The notes under the pieces: model-generated
Told to the model about the DNA's origin: nothing
The model's database searches: none
The model's input: the letters and a program-made list of their open reading frames with translations, nothing else
Translations under genes and position numbers: made by a program
Shown here: in pieces, positions 43,910-52,264 of the stretch
How positions within the stretch are numbered: the stretch's first letter is position 1
How the letters are laid out: the number at the start of each line of letters is the position of its first letter
Source of the DNA: Mesorhizobium sp. WSM4313
GTDB taxonomy: Bacteria > Pseudomonadota > Alphaproteobacteria > Rhizobiales > Rhizobiaceae
Direction: 5' to 3'
Length of the DNA: 64,000 bases
Assembly: GCF_002294725.1 (NCBI RefSeq)
Contig: NZ_NSFT01000010.1
Location: 1 to 64,000 of the forward strand

Positions 43910-45496
43910 TCAATATCCGAGCGCCAGGCCGTCCTTGCGCGGATCGGACGCGCCGGTCAGCGTGCCCTTTTCCCAGTCGATCAGCACCGCCTGACCGCCG
44001 CCCAGCGGGTGGTCGGGCCCCACAATGCGATGTCCACGCCGGCGCAGGCCTTCGATGGCCTCTGGATGCACGCTTCGCTCGGTCTCGACGACGTCGTGGT
44101 TATAGAAGACGCGGGCCGCATCAATCGCCTGCTGCGGATCCATGCCGAAGTCGATCATGTTGGTCAAAAGATGCACATGGCCGAAGGGCTGGTAGCCGCC
44201 ACCCATGACGCCGAAAGGCATGAGGGCGCGGCCATCCTTCGTCATCATGCCCGGCATGATCGTGTGCATCGGCCGCTTGCCGGGCGCTATCACATTCGGG
44301 TGCTTCGGATCGAGGCGGAAGCTGGAACCGCGGTTCTGCAGCACGACTCCGGTCTTCGGGCCGACAACGCCGCTGCCGAACGAATAATAGGTCGAGTTGA
44401 TGAAGCTCACCGCGTTGCGGTCGCGGTCGACGACGCTGATATAGACCGTGTCGCTGCCGGGAAGATCGAGACGCGGCAGATCGGTCATGGCGCGTTCGGG
44501 ATCGATCGCGGCGCGCAGGCTGTCGGCATAGGCGCTGGAAAGCAGCGCCTTGACCGGGACATCGACATGATCCTGGTCGGCGAAAAAGGCATCGCGATCC
44601 TGATAGGCGAGTCGGCCCGCCTCGATCTCGAGGTGCAGCCGCGCGGCGCCGTCCGGATCGAGCCTGCCCAGTTCGAAGCCCGAGAGCAGGTTCAGCATCA
44701 GAAGCGCGGTCAGGCCCTGGTTGTTGGGAGGCATCTGGTGGATGTCGTAGCCGCGATAGGAGGTGCTGACCGGAGTCCGGTAATCGCCCTTGGTGGCGGC
44801 GAAATCGTCGAGCGTATGCAGGCCGCCGAGCGCGCGAAGCCGTCCGACCAGATCGTCCGCGACCGCGCCTTCGTAGAAACCGGCGCGGCCCTTCTTCGCG
44901 ATGATGCGCAGCGTCTCCGCCAGCTCGGGCTGGCGATGAACATCGCCGGCCTTCGGCGGCTTGTCACCCGGCAGGAAGATGCGTGTGGCCACCTCGTCGG
45001 CCGTCAGGTCGGTCTCGGGATCCCTCCAGTCGAAGGCGACGCGGTCGTGCACGACATAGCCTTCTTCCGCGTAACGGATGGCCGGAGCGAGCGCGTCGGC
45101 CAAACCCTTGCGGCCATGATCCTCCAGCAGCCGACACCAGGCGTCGACGGCGCCTGGGATGGTGACCGCGTGCGGACCCTGCTTCGGAAGCTCGCTGAAT
45201 CCTTTGTCCAGATACCAGTCGACCGTCGCGGCCTTGGGTGCACGGCCCGAGCCGTTAAAGGCAAGCACGTTGCCGTCGCCCTTCGGGCAATAGAGGACAA
45301 AGCAGTCGCCGCCGATGCCGGTCGATTGCGGCTCGACCACAGCCTGAACCGCGGCCGCGCAGACCGCGGCGTCCATCGCATTGCCGCCGGAGCGCAGCAT
45401 GTCGATGGCCGCGAGCGTAGCGAGCGGATGCGAGGTCGCGGCCATCGCCTCGGTGGCGCGGACCGGGGAGCGGCCGGGAAACTGGAAATCACGCAT
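43910..45496 (-). CDS. ggt: Gamma-glutamyltransferase without signal peptide
   Basis: A 528-residue Ntn hydrolase that cleaves gamma-glutamyl bonds. MAATSHPLATLAAIDMLRSG and GIGGDCFVLYC are typical of the large subunit; the self-processing Thr is expected in SDTVYISVVDRDRNAV, and FGSGVVGPKTGVVLQNRGS and GVMGGGYQPFGHV follow in the small subunit. It has no signal peptide, unlike E. coli Ggt, so it should act on substrates already in the cytoplasm. It begins 21 bases after the second permease gene of an ABC importer, so that importer is likely to bring in a gamma-glutamyl compound. Confidence 0.9.
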   Translation of the reverse strand: MRDFQFPGRSPVRATEAMAATSHPLATLAAIDMLRSGGNAMDAAVCAAAVQAVVEPQSTGIGGDCFVLYCPKGDGNVLAFNGSGRAPKAATVDWYLDKGFSELPKQGPHAVTIPGAVDAWCRLLEDHGRKGLADALAPAIRYAEEGYVVHDRVAFDWRDPETDLTADEVATRIFLPGDKPPKAGDVHRQPELAETLRIIAKKGRAGFYEGAVADDLVGRLRALGGLHTLDDFAATKGDYRTPVSTSYRGYDIHQMPPNNQGLTALLMLNLLSGFELGRLDPDGAARLHLEIEAGRLAYQDRDAFFADQDHVDVPVKALLSSAYADSLRAAIDPERAMTDLPRLDLPGSDTVYISVVDRDRNAVSFINSTYYSFGSGVVGPKTGVVLQNRGSSFRLDPKHPNVIAPGKRPMHTIMPGMMTKDGRALMPFGVMGGGYQPFGHVHLLTNMIDFGMDPQQAIDAARVFYNHDVVETERSVHPEAIEGLRRRGHRIVGPDHPLGGGQAVLIDWEKGTLTGASDPRKDGLALGY

Positions 45497-45517
45497 GCGG
45501 GTCTGGGTATCCTTGTA

Positions 45518-46318
45518 TCAACGTCCGCGGCCGAAAAGCTGGGCAGCGGACAACAAGACGATCGATAGCACGATCAGGCAAGTCGAAATGGCGGCGATCG
45601 TCGGATCGATCTGATCGCGCAGCGCATTGAACATGCGCCGCGTCAGCGTCGTGGTCTCGCCGCCGGAGATGAACAGCGACACCACCACCTCGTCGAAGGA
45701 GGTGATGAAGGCAAACAGCGCGCCGGAGACGATCGAGAAGCGTATCTGCGGCATCGTCACCTGGAAGAAGGCCGAGAAGCGGCCGGCCCCGAGGCTGCGC
45801 GCCACCATCTCCTGGTTCATGTCGTAGGACCGCAGCCCCGAAAGGACTGTCAGCACGACCAGCGGCAGCGCCTGCACTGTGTGCGCGATGACCAAGCCGG
45901 TCAGTGTGTTGTTGAGGCCGATGCGGGCATAGAGGAAAAAGGTGCCAATGCCGATCAGGATGACAGGGATGATCAGCGATGCCGTGAGCAGCGCGTTGAT
46001 CGCTCCGGTCAGCCGCAGTGTGCGGGCGTAGATGGCGTAGGCGGCGGCGGTGCCGAGCAGCGTTGCGACGATCGCCGTCATCACGGCAACCTTGACCGAT
46101 ACGACGGTGGCGTCGCGCCATTCGACCGAGCCGAAATAGCTTTCATACCAGCGCAGCGACCATTCCTGCGGCGGGAACTCTAAGAGCGACGAGCCGGAAA
46201 AGGACATGATGACGATGATCACCGACGGGGCGATCAGGAACAGCATGACAAGGCCGCCGAGCGCGTAGAGCCACAGGCGTTGCCGATGCGAGATGGGCAG
46301 GGCATTTTCCATACTCAT
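45518..46318 (-). CDS. ABC transporter permease, PotC type (system 1)
   Basis: A 266-residue inner-membrane permease with six helices and the EAA loop MVARSLGAGRFSAFFQVTMP. It starts with the ATG that overlaps the stop of the first permease (ATGA). It serves the importer formed by the genes 45518-49432, whose substrate is probably a polyamine, opine or gamma-glutamyl compound. Confidence 0.92.
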   Translation of the reverse strand: MSMENALPISHRQRLWLYALGGLVMLFLIAPSVIIVIMSFSGSSLLEFPPQEWSLRWYESYFGSVEWRDATVVSVKVAVMTAIVATLLGTAAAYAIYARTLRLTGAINALLTASLIIPVILIGIGTFFLYARIGLNNTLTGLVIAHTVQALPLVVLTVLSGLRSYDMNQEMVARSLGAGRFSAFFQVTMPQIRFSIVSGALFAFITSFDEVVVSLFISGGETTTLTRRMFNALRDQIDPTIAAISTCLIVLSIVLLSAAQLFGRGR

Positions 46319-47238
46319 CGCTCGCTCCACACACCGGTGGCGCGGGTGCCGAGCAGCCAGTGGAAGAGGCCAAGCAGTGCCAGCGTGACGGCGAGCAGCA
46401 CGACTCCGAGGGCGGCGCCCGCGCCCCAATTGGAATAGAGGCTGGTGGTCTGCTCCATGCGCATCGCCCACATGATGACCTTGCCGCCACCCATCAGCGC
46501 CGGCGTGACGAAGAAGCCGAGGCACAGCACGAAGACGATGACCACGCCCGAGGCCAGGCCGGGCAGCGACAGCGGGAAGAAGACCTGCCGGAAAGTGGCG
46601 GCCGGGCTGGCGCCGAGATTCATACCCGCGCGCAAGCAGTCGACGTCGATGGTCTTCATCGAGGCGTAGAGCGGCAGCACCAGGAAGGGCAGCATGATGT
46701 GGGTCATGCCGATGACGACGCCGGCGAAATTGTTGGCGAGCGGCAGCGGCTGGCCAATGACGCCGAGATCCATCAGCCATGTGTTGACCAGCCCCTTGCG
46801 CTGCAGGATGACGAGCCAGGCATAGGTGCGCACCAGCACCGAGGTCCAGAACGGCAGGATGACGAAGATCAGGCAGACCCCGGCGGCGCGGCGCGGCAGT
46901 TGCGACAGCATATAGGCCAGCGGATAGCCGAAGAGCACGCAAGCGCCGGTGACGACGAAGGCCACCTTGAAGGTGGTGACGAAGGTCTTGATGTAGGAGG
47001 CCTGCTCGAAGAAGCGCGCATAATTGGCGGCGCTGAGCTGGCCGCTCTCGTCGAACAGCGAAAGCCAGAACAGCCAGCCGATCGGCACGATGATAACGGC
47101 GAAGACCAGAAGCAGTCCGGGGGACAAAAGCGCGAACAGGCCTCGCGATTCCCGCCGTGCGTCGGCGCGCAAGGCATCGGTATTGAGCGCGCCATTGGGC
47201 CGCCCGGCGTGGTCGAGGCTTACGGACGCGGTACTCAT
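46315..47238 (-). CDS. ABC transporter permease, PotB type (system 1)
   Basis: A 307-residue permease with a 40-residue polar N-terminus and six helices; LRAGMNLGASPAATFRQVFF is the EAA loop. It starts at ATG 47238, overlapping the ATPase stop by four bases, and overlaps the next permease by four bases. Confidence 0.92.
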   Translation of the reverse strand: MSTASVSLDHAGRPNGALNTDALRADARRESRGLFALLSPGLLLVFAVIIVPIGWLFWLSLFDESGQLSAANYARFFEQASYIKTFVTTFKVAFVVTGACVLFGYPLAYMLSQLPRRAAGVCLIFVILPFWTSVLVRTYAWLVILQRKGLVNTWLMDLGVIGQPLPLANNFAGVVIGMTHIMLPFLVLPLYASMKTIDVDCLRAGMNLGASPAATFRQVFFPLSLPGLASGVVIVFVLCLGFFVTPALMGGGKVIMWAMRMEQTTSLYSNWGAGAALGVVLLAVTLALLGLFHWLLGTRATGVWSER

Positions 47239-48320
47239 TGGTCCGCCACCAGCACAACGTCCTGCGCATCGATGCCGAGCGTTATCGGCTCGCCCGGCGC
47301 CGGCAGTCTCGCCAGCACGTCGGAGCGGCAATAGTCGCGCAAAATCACCTGCCGGCCGTCCTTGAGCGTCGCATAGCAGACGAAGCTGTCGCCCTGGTAG
47401 ATAACATCGCCGACCGTTGCCGGCAGCGCATTGATCTCGCCAGTCTGTTCGCCAGCGATCAGGCGCAGCTTCTCCGGCCGCACCACCATCAGATGCCGGC
47501 CCGAAGACGGCATTGGGTCCTTCATGCGCAGCTTGTTGCCTTCATGCCAGACGCCGCCATTGCGGCATTCGACCGGAATGAAGCTGGATTCGCCGATGAA
47601 GCCGGCAACGAACTTCGTTTTTGGCCTGGCGTAGAGGATCTCGGGCTGATCGATCTGCTCGATGCGCCCCGCATTCATGACGGCGACGCGGTCCGACATG
47701 GTGATCGCCTCGCGCTGGTCGTGCGTGACGTAGACCGTCGTCATGCCGAGCCGGCGGTGCAGGTTGCGCAGCTCGATCTGCATATGCTCCCGCAGGCTCT
47801 TGTCGAGCGCGGACAGCGGCTCGTCCATCAAAACGATGCGCGGCTCGAAGACAATGGCGCGGGCCAAGGCCACACGCTGGCGCTGGCCGCCGGAGAGCTG
47901 GTCGACACGGCGCTCGCCGAGGCCTTTCAGTTGCACAAGGTCCAGCGCCCTCTCGACACGCTCGGCCGTTTCGGCCGTCGACACGCGGCGCTGCTTCAGC
48001 GGAAAGGCGATGTTGTGGAAGACGTTCATATGCGGAAACAACGCATAGTTCTGGAACACCATGCCGATGTTGCGCTTGTGCGGCGGCATGGTGATGATCT
48101 CCTCGCCGCCGACCTTGATGGAGCCGGCATTGGCCCGCACGAAGCCGGCCAGGATCATCAAGAGCGTCGTCTTTCCCGAGCCGGACGGCCCGAGCAGCGT
48201 CAGGAATTCGCCCGCCGCCACATCGAGGCTGAGATCGCTGAGGATGGAGACAGCACCGAAGCGCTTCTCGATACCGCTGATGCCGATGGGAAGCGCGGAC
48301 TGCGCGAGAGACAAGAGCAT
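47235..48320 (-). CDS. ABC transporter ATP-binding protein, PotA type (system 1)
   Basis: A 361-residue ATPase: Walker A GPSGSGKTT (about residue 48), LSGGQRQR signature, Walker B IVLMDEPLSALD, and a C-terminal TOBE domain that can bind ligand. The ATG at 48320 has GGAG nine bases upstream. It lies between the binding protein and permease genes, with a hairpin in the 71-base gap before it. Confidence 0.93.
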   Translation of the reverse strand: MLLSLAQSALPIGISGIEKRFGAVSILSDLSLDVAAGEFLTLLGPSGSGKTTLLMILAGFVRANAGSIKVGGEEIITMPPHKRNIGMVFQNYALFPHMNVFHNIAFPLKQRRVSTAETAERVERALDLVQLKGLGERRVDQLSGGQRQRVALARAIVFEPRIVLMDEPLSALDKSLREHMQIELRNLHRRLGMTTVYVTHDQREAITMSDRVAVMNAGRIEQIDQPEILYARPKTKFVAGFIGESSFIPVECRNGGVWHEGNKLRMKDPMPSSGRHLMVVRPEKLRLIAGEQTGEINALPATVGDVIYQGDSFVCYATLKDGRQVILRDYCRSDVLARLPAPGEPITLGIDAQDVVLVADQ

Positions 48321-48359
48321 CTCCTTCAACTCCGGATCATTTTTCGCGAAACGATGCGA

Positions 48360-48382
48360 AGCGGCGCCTCGTGGACGCCGCT
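48360..48382 (-). promoter_or_regulatory. Hairpin between the binding-protein and ATPase genes (system 1)
   Basis: AGCGGCG and CGCCGCT arms with a nine-base loop, nine bases after the binding-protein stop. There is no T-run, so it is more likely an RNA stabiliser that keeps the binding-protein message high relative to the rest of the operon. Confidence 0.5.
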
Positions 48383-48391
48383 CCGATGTCG

Positions 48392-49432
48392 TTATTGCTG
48401 GATCAGGTTGTTGAATTTCTCGGTCGCCTCGACGAGGGTATCGCGCCAGAAGGCGGGATCCTGCAGCACCTGTTTCTTGACGTTCTCCGGCGCGGAATTG
48501 ATGTCCTTGATCCGCTCCGGCGGAATCTTGCCCGTCTCGAAAGCCTTCTCGTTGGCCGGGCCATTGTCGACATAGAGGGGCAGGTTGGCCTGGAGGTCGG
48601 GGCTGACGAACTTGGCCAGCGCCTTCATGGCGATGTCCTTGTTCTTCGAACCCTTCGGGATGACCATGCAGTCGGCGGTGAGCACGCCCTGATCGAAGGA
48701 GAAGCTGACCGGCGCGCCTTGCTTCTTCAGCGTGCCGGCGCGGCCGTTCCAGATGCTCGCCATGTCGACCTCGCCGTCTTTGACGAGCTGCATGGCCTGC
48801 GCGCCGGAGGTCCACCAGGCATCGATATGGCCCTTGACCTTGTCGACGGATTGCAGCGCGCCGTCGATGTCGACCGGATAGACCTTGTCGATTGGAATGC
48901 CCTTGGCTAAAGCGGCGACGCTCAGCGTCTCCGTCGCCTGGCTGCCGGAGAGCGCGCGGCGCCCAGGGAATTTCTCGACATTCCAGAAATCGGCCCAGGT
49001 CTTCGGACCTTTGTCGCCGAAAACATCGGTGCGATAGATCAAAACCACCGACGTGTAGGAAATGCCGACCCAATCATCGTGGACAAGCTTCGGGTTGATG
49101 CCGCTCTTGTCGATAACGTTGTAGTCGAGCTTCTCGAACAGGCCTTCCTTGGAGCCGCGCGCGCATTCGTCGGCGCCGAGTTCGGTGATGTCCCATTTGA
49201 CGGCATTGCCGGTGACCTGCAGCCGCACGTCGTCGAGGCCGTTGGTGGTGTCCTGCTTGATGGTGATGCCGAGTTCCTTGGCCGTCGGATCGAAGAACGC
49301 CTTGGTCTCTGCTTCCTGATAGGTGCCGCCCCATGAGGCGACGGTGATGGTGTCGGCGGCCGAGGCCGGAACAGCGACCGTGGCCAGCAGGCCGGCGACG
49401 GCCAAGCCTTGAATACAGAGTCTCTTCGTCAT
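48392..49432 (-). CDS. ABC transporter substrate-binding protein, PotD type (system 1)
   Basis: A 346-residue periplasmic binding protein with a signal peptide (residues 1-25). The mature protein opens DTITVASWGGTYQEAETKAF, typical of the spermidine/putrescine/opine group, and shows SYTSVVLIYRTDVFGDKGPKTW. The ATG at 49432 sits in an A/T-rich leader. It is the first gene of the operon and has a GntR-type palindrome 51-60 bases upstream. Confidence 0.92.
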   Translation of the reverse strand: MTKRLCIQGLAVAGLLATVAVPASAADTITVASWGGTYQEAETKAFFDPTAKELGITIKQDTTNGLDDVRLQVTGNAVKWDITELGADECARGSKEGLFEKLDYNVIDKSGINPKLVHDDWVGISYTSVVLIYRTDVFGDKGPKTWADFWNVEKFPGRRALSGSQATETLSVAALAKGIPIDKVYPVDIDGALQSVDKVKGHIDAWWTSGAQAMQLVKDGEVDMASIWNGRAGTLKKQGAPVSFSFDQGVLTADCMVIPKGSKNKDIAMKALAKFVSPDLQANLPLYVDNGPANEKAFETGKIPPERIKDINSAPENVKKQVLQDPAFWRDTLVEATEKFNNLIQQ

Positions 49433-49482
49433 TTTCGCTTCTCCAACCGGTGTTCCCGTTATCGTTGATTTGGTATGCGAAT

Positions 49483-49492
49483 TTGTATACAA
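49483..49492. promoter_or_regulatory. GntR-type operator between system 1 and its regulator
   Basis: TTGTATACAA, a perfect ten-base palindrome of the type bound by FCD-GntR proteins, inside an A/T-rich segment. It is 51-60 bases before the binding-protein start and 168 bases before the divergent GntR gene. Confidence 0.65.
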
Positions 49493-49659
49493 TTTTGAGT
49501 GTAATTCGCCGGAAGCCGATGTCAACACGGGGTATCGGGTTTTTTGGTGTGCAGAAGCAGGGCAGTTTCGGAGCGGTTGCGCCGAGACAGGATCTGTTCA
49601 AGCAGGCGCTAAAAGGCACTAGACTGCGATTCCATGACTGACCGTTGGAGGCGGGGCGC

Positions 49660-50358
49660 TTGAAGGAAAGAAAGAACACGCTGCGCGACTCGGTGTTCGA
49701 GGCGCTGAAGGCGTTGATCATCACCGGCCAAATCCCGCCGGGCGGCCGCGTGACGGAAAACGAAATCGCCGAGCGCCTGAAGGTGAGCCGCACACCGGTG
49801 CGCGAGGCCTTCAACCGTCTGGAGCGCGACGGCCTGGTGATCGGGCGCCCGCGCCAGGGCTATGTCGTGGCCGAATTCAACCTGACCATGTTCCGCGAGG
49901 CTTTCGACATCCGCGAATTGCTCGACGGGCGCGCGACCGAGCTGGCGGCGGCCAACGCCACCGCCGCCGACAAGGCGCGGCTGCGCGAGATGCTCGCCGA
50001 ATGCGAGCGGCTGGCGGCGATCCCGGATCGCAGCACGCGGGAGAAATTCGAGGAGCTCCAGGTCGGCATCGACCTGCACCGGGTGATCGCCGAAATCAGC
50101 GGCAATGAGATGCTGCATGGCATGCTTTGCGGCATCCTCGACAAATGCCAGCAATATGTGTGGACCGAGCTTCTGTGGCTGGACGAATGGAAGCTCACCC
50201 GCGAGGAACATGCCGGCATCGTCGACGCGATCTGCGCCGGCGATGTCGCCTTGGCCGGCGAGCGCGCCCGCGCGCATGTGCGCGGCTCGCGCGAGAACAT
50301 TCTGCGCCTGCTGCAGGCCAAGTCCGACTATCAGGGATTCTTCGCCAAAGCGTCGTGA
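49660..50358 (+). CDS. GntR-family regulator, FCD subfamily (system 1)
   Basis: A 232-residue regulator: VFEALKALIITGQIPPGGRV and AERLKVSRTPVREAFNRLER (winged helix), then the FCD ligand domain with metal-ligand-type His in VGIDLHRVIAEISGN and LTREEHAGIVDAI. The frame opens at 49645; I chose TTG at 49660 because GGAGG lies eight bases upstream. It is divergent from the system 1 operon and is its likely repressor. Confidence 0.88.
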   Translation: MKERKNTLRDSVFEALKALIITGQIPPGGRVTENEIAERLKVSRTPVREAFNRLERDGLVIGRPRQGYVVAEFNLTMFREAFDIRELLDGRATELAAANATAADKARLREMLAECERLAAIPDRSTREKFEELQVGIDLHRVIAEISGNEMLHGMLCGILDKCQQYVWTELLWLDEWKLTREEHAGIVDAICAGDVALAGERARAHVRGSRENILRLLQAKSDYQGFFAKAS

Positions 50359-50374
50359 GTCTAGGCCCGTTCCA

Positions 50375-51460
50375 TCAGGCGGAAAGCATTGGGCAATTGG
50401 CGCCGCGCCGCAGGCTGACATGGGCTACGTCGCCGACGCTGAATTGAGTACCGTCGGCGCGGCGTGGGGCATCGATGACGATCGAAGTCCCCTGTCCGAG
50501 CTCGGCATGCAGGCGCAGCGTGCGGCCATGGAAGACGACGCCACTGACGCGCGCCGGCGCGGTGCCTTCGCCGGCTTCACCGACAACCAGGAGATCTTCC
50601 GGCCGCACGCCGATGGTTCGCGTGTCGCCGGCGGCCGGCGTCTCGCCGCTGTCTGAGATCGCTTCCAGCGGCAGGTCGCCGGCGGCAAAGCGCAGGCGCT
50701 CGCCGTCGCGGCCGACAAAGCGCGAGCGCAACAGATTCATGGTGCCGATGAAGGAGGCGACGAAGCGTGTCGCAGGCCGGTCGTAAAGCGTGGCCGGCGG
50801 CGCGATCTGCTCAATGCGGCCCTTGTTCATGACGACGATGCGGTCGGAGATCGACAGCGCCTCGGTCTGGTCGTGCGTGACCATGACGAAGGTGGTGCCC
50901 AGCCGCGACTGCAGCCGCTTCAATTCGACCTGCATCTGCTCGCGCAGATGCGCATCGAGCGCCGACAGCGGCTCGTCGAGCAGAAGCACGCGCGGTTCGC
51001 AGACGATGGCGCGTGCAAGCGCCACGCGCTGGCGCTGGCCGCCGGACAGTTCCGAAACGCGTGCGCGCAGCTTGTCGGCGAGCCCCACCATGTCGAGCGC
51101 GTCGCGGACGCGTTTGGCCTGCTCGGCGCCGGTGAGCTTGCGCAGCGACAGGCCGAAGCCGACATTGGCCGCGACATCCATATGCGGGAACAGCGCATAG
51201 TCCTGGAAGACGGTGTTGACCGGGCGTTCGAAGGGCCTGAGGCCAGTGATGTCGCGGCCGTCGAGCAGGACATTGCCGCCGGTCGGGCTTTCGAAGCCGG
51301 CGATGACCCGCAGGCTCGTCGTCTTGCCGCAGCCGGAAGGGCCGAGCAAGGTCAGGAATTCGCCGGGGGCGATATCCAGATCAACGACGTCAAGGCCGAC
51401 CACGCCACCTGGAAAAACCTTCGAAACCTTATGCAACCGAACGAGTGGTTCAGGCGCCAT
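50375..51460 (-). CDS. ABC transporter ATP-binding protein, PotA type (system 2)
   Basis: A 361-residue ATPase with Walker A GPSGCGKTT, LSGGQRQR, LLLDEPLSALDAHLR and a C-terminal TOBE domain. ATG at 51460 has GAGGTG. Its N-terminus overlaps the XRE-cupin gene by 11 bases. It is the last gene of the system 2 operon and is convergent with the GntR gene. Confidence 0.93.
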   Translation of the reverse strand: MAPEPLVRLHKVSKVFPGGVVGLDVVDLDIAPGEFLTLLGPSGCGKTTSLRVIAGFESPTGGNVLLDGRDITGLRPFERPVNTVFQDYALFPHMDVAANVGFGLSLRKLTGAEQAKRVRDALDMVGLADKLRARVSELSGGQRQRVALARAIVCEPRVLLLDEPLSALDAHLREQMQVELKRLQSRLGTTFVMVTHDQTEALSISDRIVVMNKGRIEQIAPPATLYDRPATRFVASFIGTMNLLRSRFVGRDGERLRFAAGDLPLEAISDSGETPAAGDTRTIGVRPEDLLVVGEAGEGTAPARVSGVVFHGRTLRLHAELGQGTSIVIDAPRRADGTQFSVGDVAHVSLRRGANCPMLSA

Positions 51461-52058
51461 CGCGCACCTCGGACGGTTTTGTCGTGTTGACCCACAGGAT
51501 CTGGCAGCGCTCGGCGCCGGGATTGCGGAAGGCATGCAGCAGCGTGCTCTTGAAGGCAAAGCTGTCGCCGGCTTTCAGCACATAGGTGGTCGCATCGACC
51601 ACCAGCTCGACCTCGCCGGTCATGACGAAGCCGAATTCGTGACCGGCATGGGCGTAGGCTTCCGCCGTGCCGCCGCCGGCCTCGACCGTGACCAGCATGC
51701 CGGTAAGCGTGGCGGCAGGGGGCGACAGCAGCGCCTTGGCGATACCTTCGGATTTGACCGGAATCTGCCGTCGCTTGTCGGCGCGCACGCAATAGAGATC
51801 GTTGACCGCTTCGCTGCCGTCGGCGATCAGCGCCGACGGCTCGATGTCGAGCGCCGCGGCCAGCGGCCAGATCACCTTGACGCGTAGCGAGGACATGCCG
51901 CGCTCGATCTGGCTGAGCGCACCGATGGAGATGCCGGCCTTGGCCGCGAGCTCGGCCAGCGACAGCTTGCGCTCTAGCCTGAGCGCCCGCACGCGGCGGC
52001 CGACGCGGATATCGGCATCGTCTTTCGGCTTTGCCGCCGCTTCGTCAAGAATGTCCAT
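51450..52058 (-). CDS. XRE-cupin regulator (PuuR-like)
   Basis: A 202-residue regulator: residues 20-80 form the helix-turn-helix (VRALRLERKLSLAELAAKAG, ISIGALSQIERGMSSL), and the C-terminal half is a cupin (HAGHEFGFVMTGEVELVV, then GDSFAFKSTLLHAFRN). E. coli PuuR has the same architecture and controls putrescine use. It sits inside the system 2 operon, 206 bases after the binding-protein gene, with a repeat between. Candidate operator motifs are at 55113 and 56498. Confidence 0.9.
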   Translation of the reverse strand: MDILDEAAAKPKDDADIRVGRRVRALRLERKLSLAELAAKAGISIGALSQIERGMSSLRVKVIWPLAAALDIEPSALIADGSEAVNDLYCVRADKRRQIPVKSEGIAKALLSPPAATLTGMLVTVEAGGGTAEAYAHAGHEFGFVMTGEVELVVDATTYVLKAGDSFAFKSTLLHAFRNPGAERCQILWVNTTKPSEVRDGA

Positions 52059-52110
52059 GCGTTGGTCCTTGTTGTCTTTCCCCGGTGTGGTGCAGCGCCG
52101 CCAGGCTCCC

Positions 52111-52255
52111 CCTTCTCCCCCTGTGGGAGAAGGTGGATCGGCGCGATAGCGCCGAGACGGATGAGGGGTGTCCCAGCGAAGTGAGACGTCTGTGTTCCCT
52201 GGAGCACCCCTCATCCGGCCGCTTCGCGGCCACCTTCTCCCACAAGGGGAGAAGG
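52111..52255. repeat. Palindromic intergenic element, family A, copy 2
   Basis: Arms at 52111-52136 and 52230-52255 are inverted over 26 bases with one mismatch; GGATGAGGGGTG and CACCCCTCATCC lie inside. It is inserted within the system 2 operon, between the binding-protein gene and the regulator gene, and could affect downstream expression. Confidence 0.85.
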
Positions 52256-52264
52256 GGGAGCTGG

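Noticed and set aside
49483-49492. TTGTATACAA as the site of the XRE-cupin regulator
   Set aside because: It lies in front of the other importer, next to a GntR gene whose family binds such palindromes, and differs from the TTTCATA motif.
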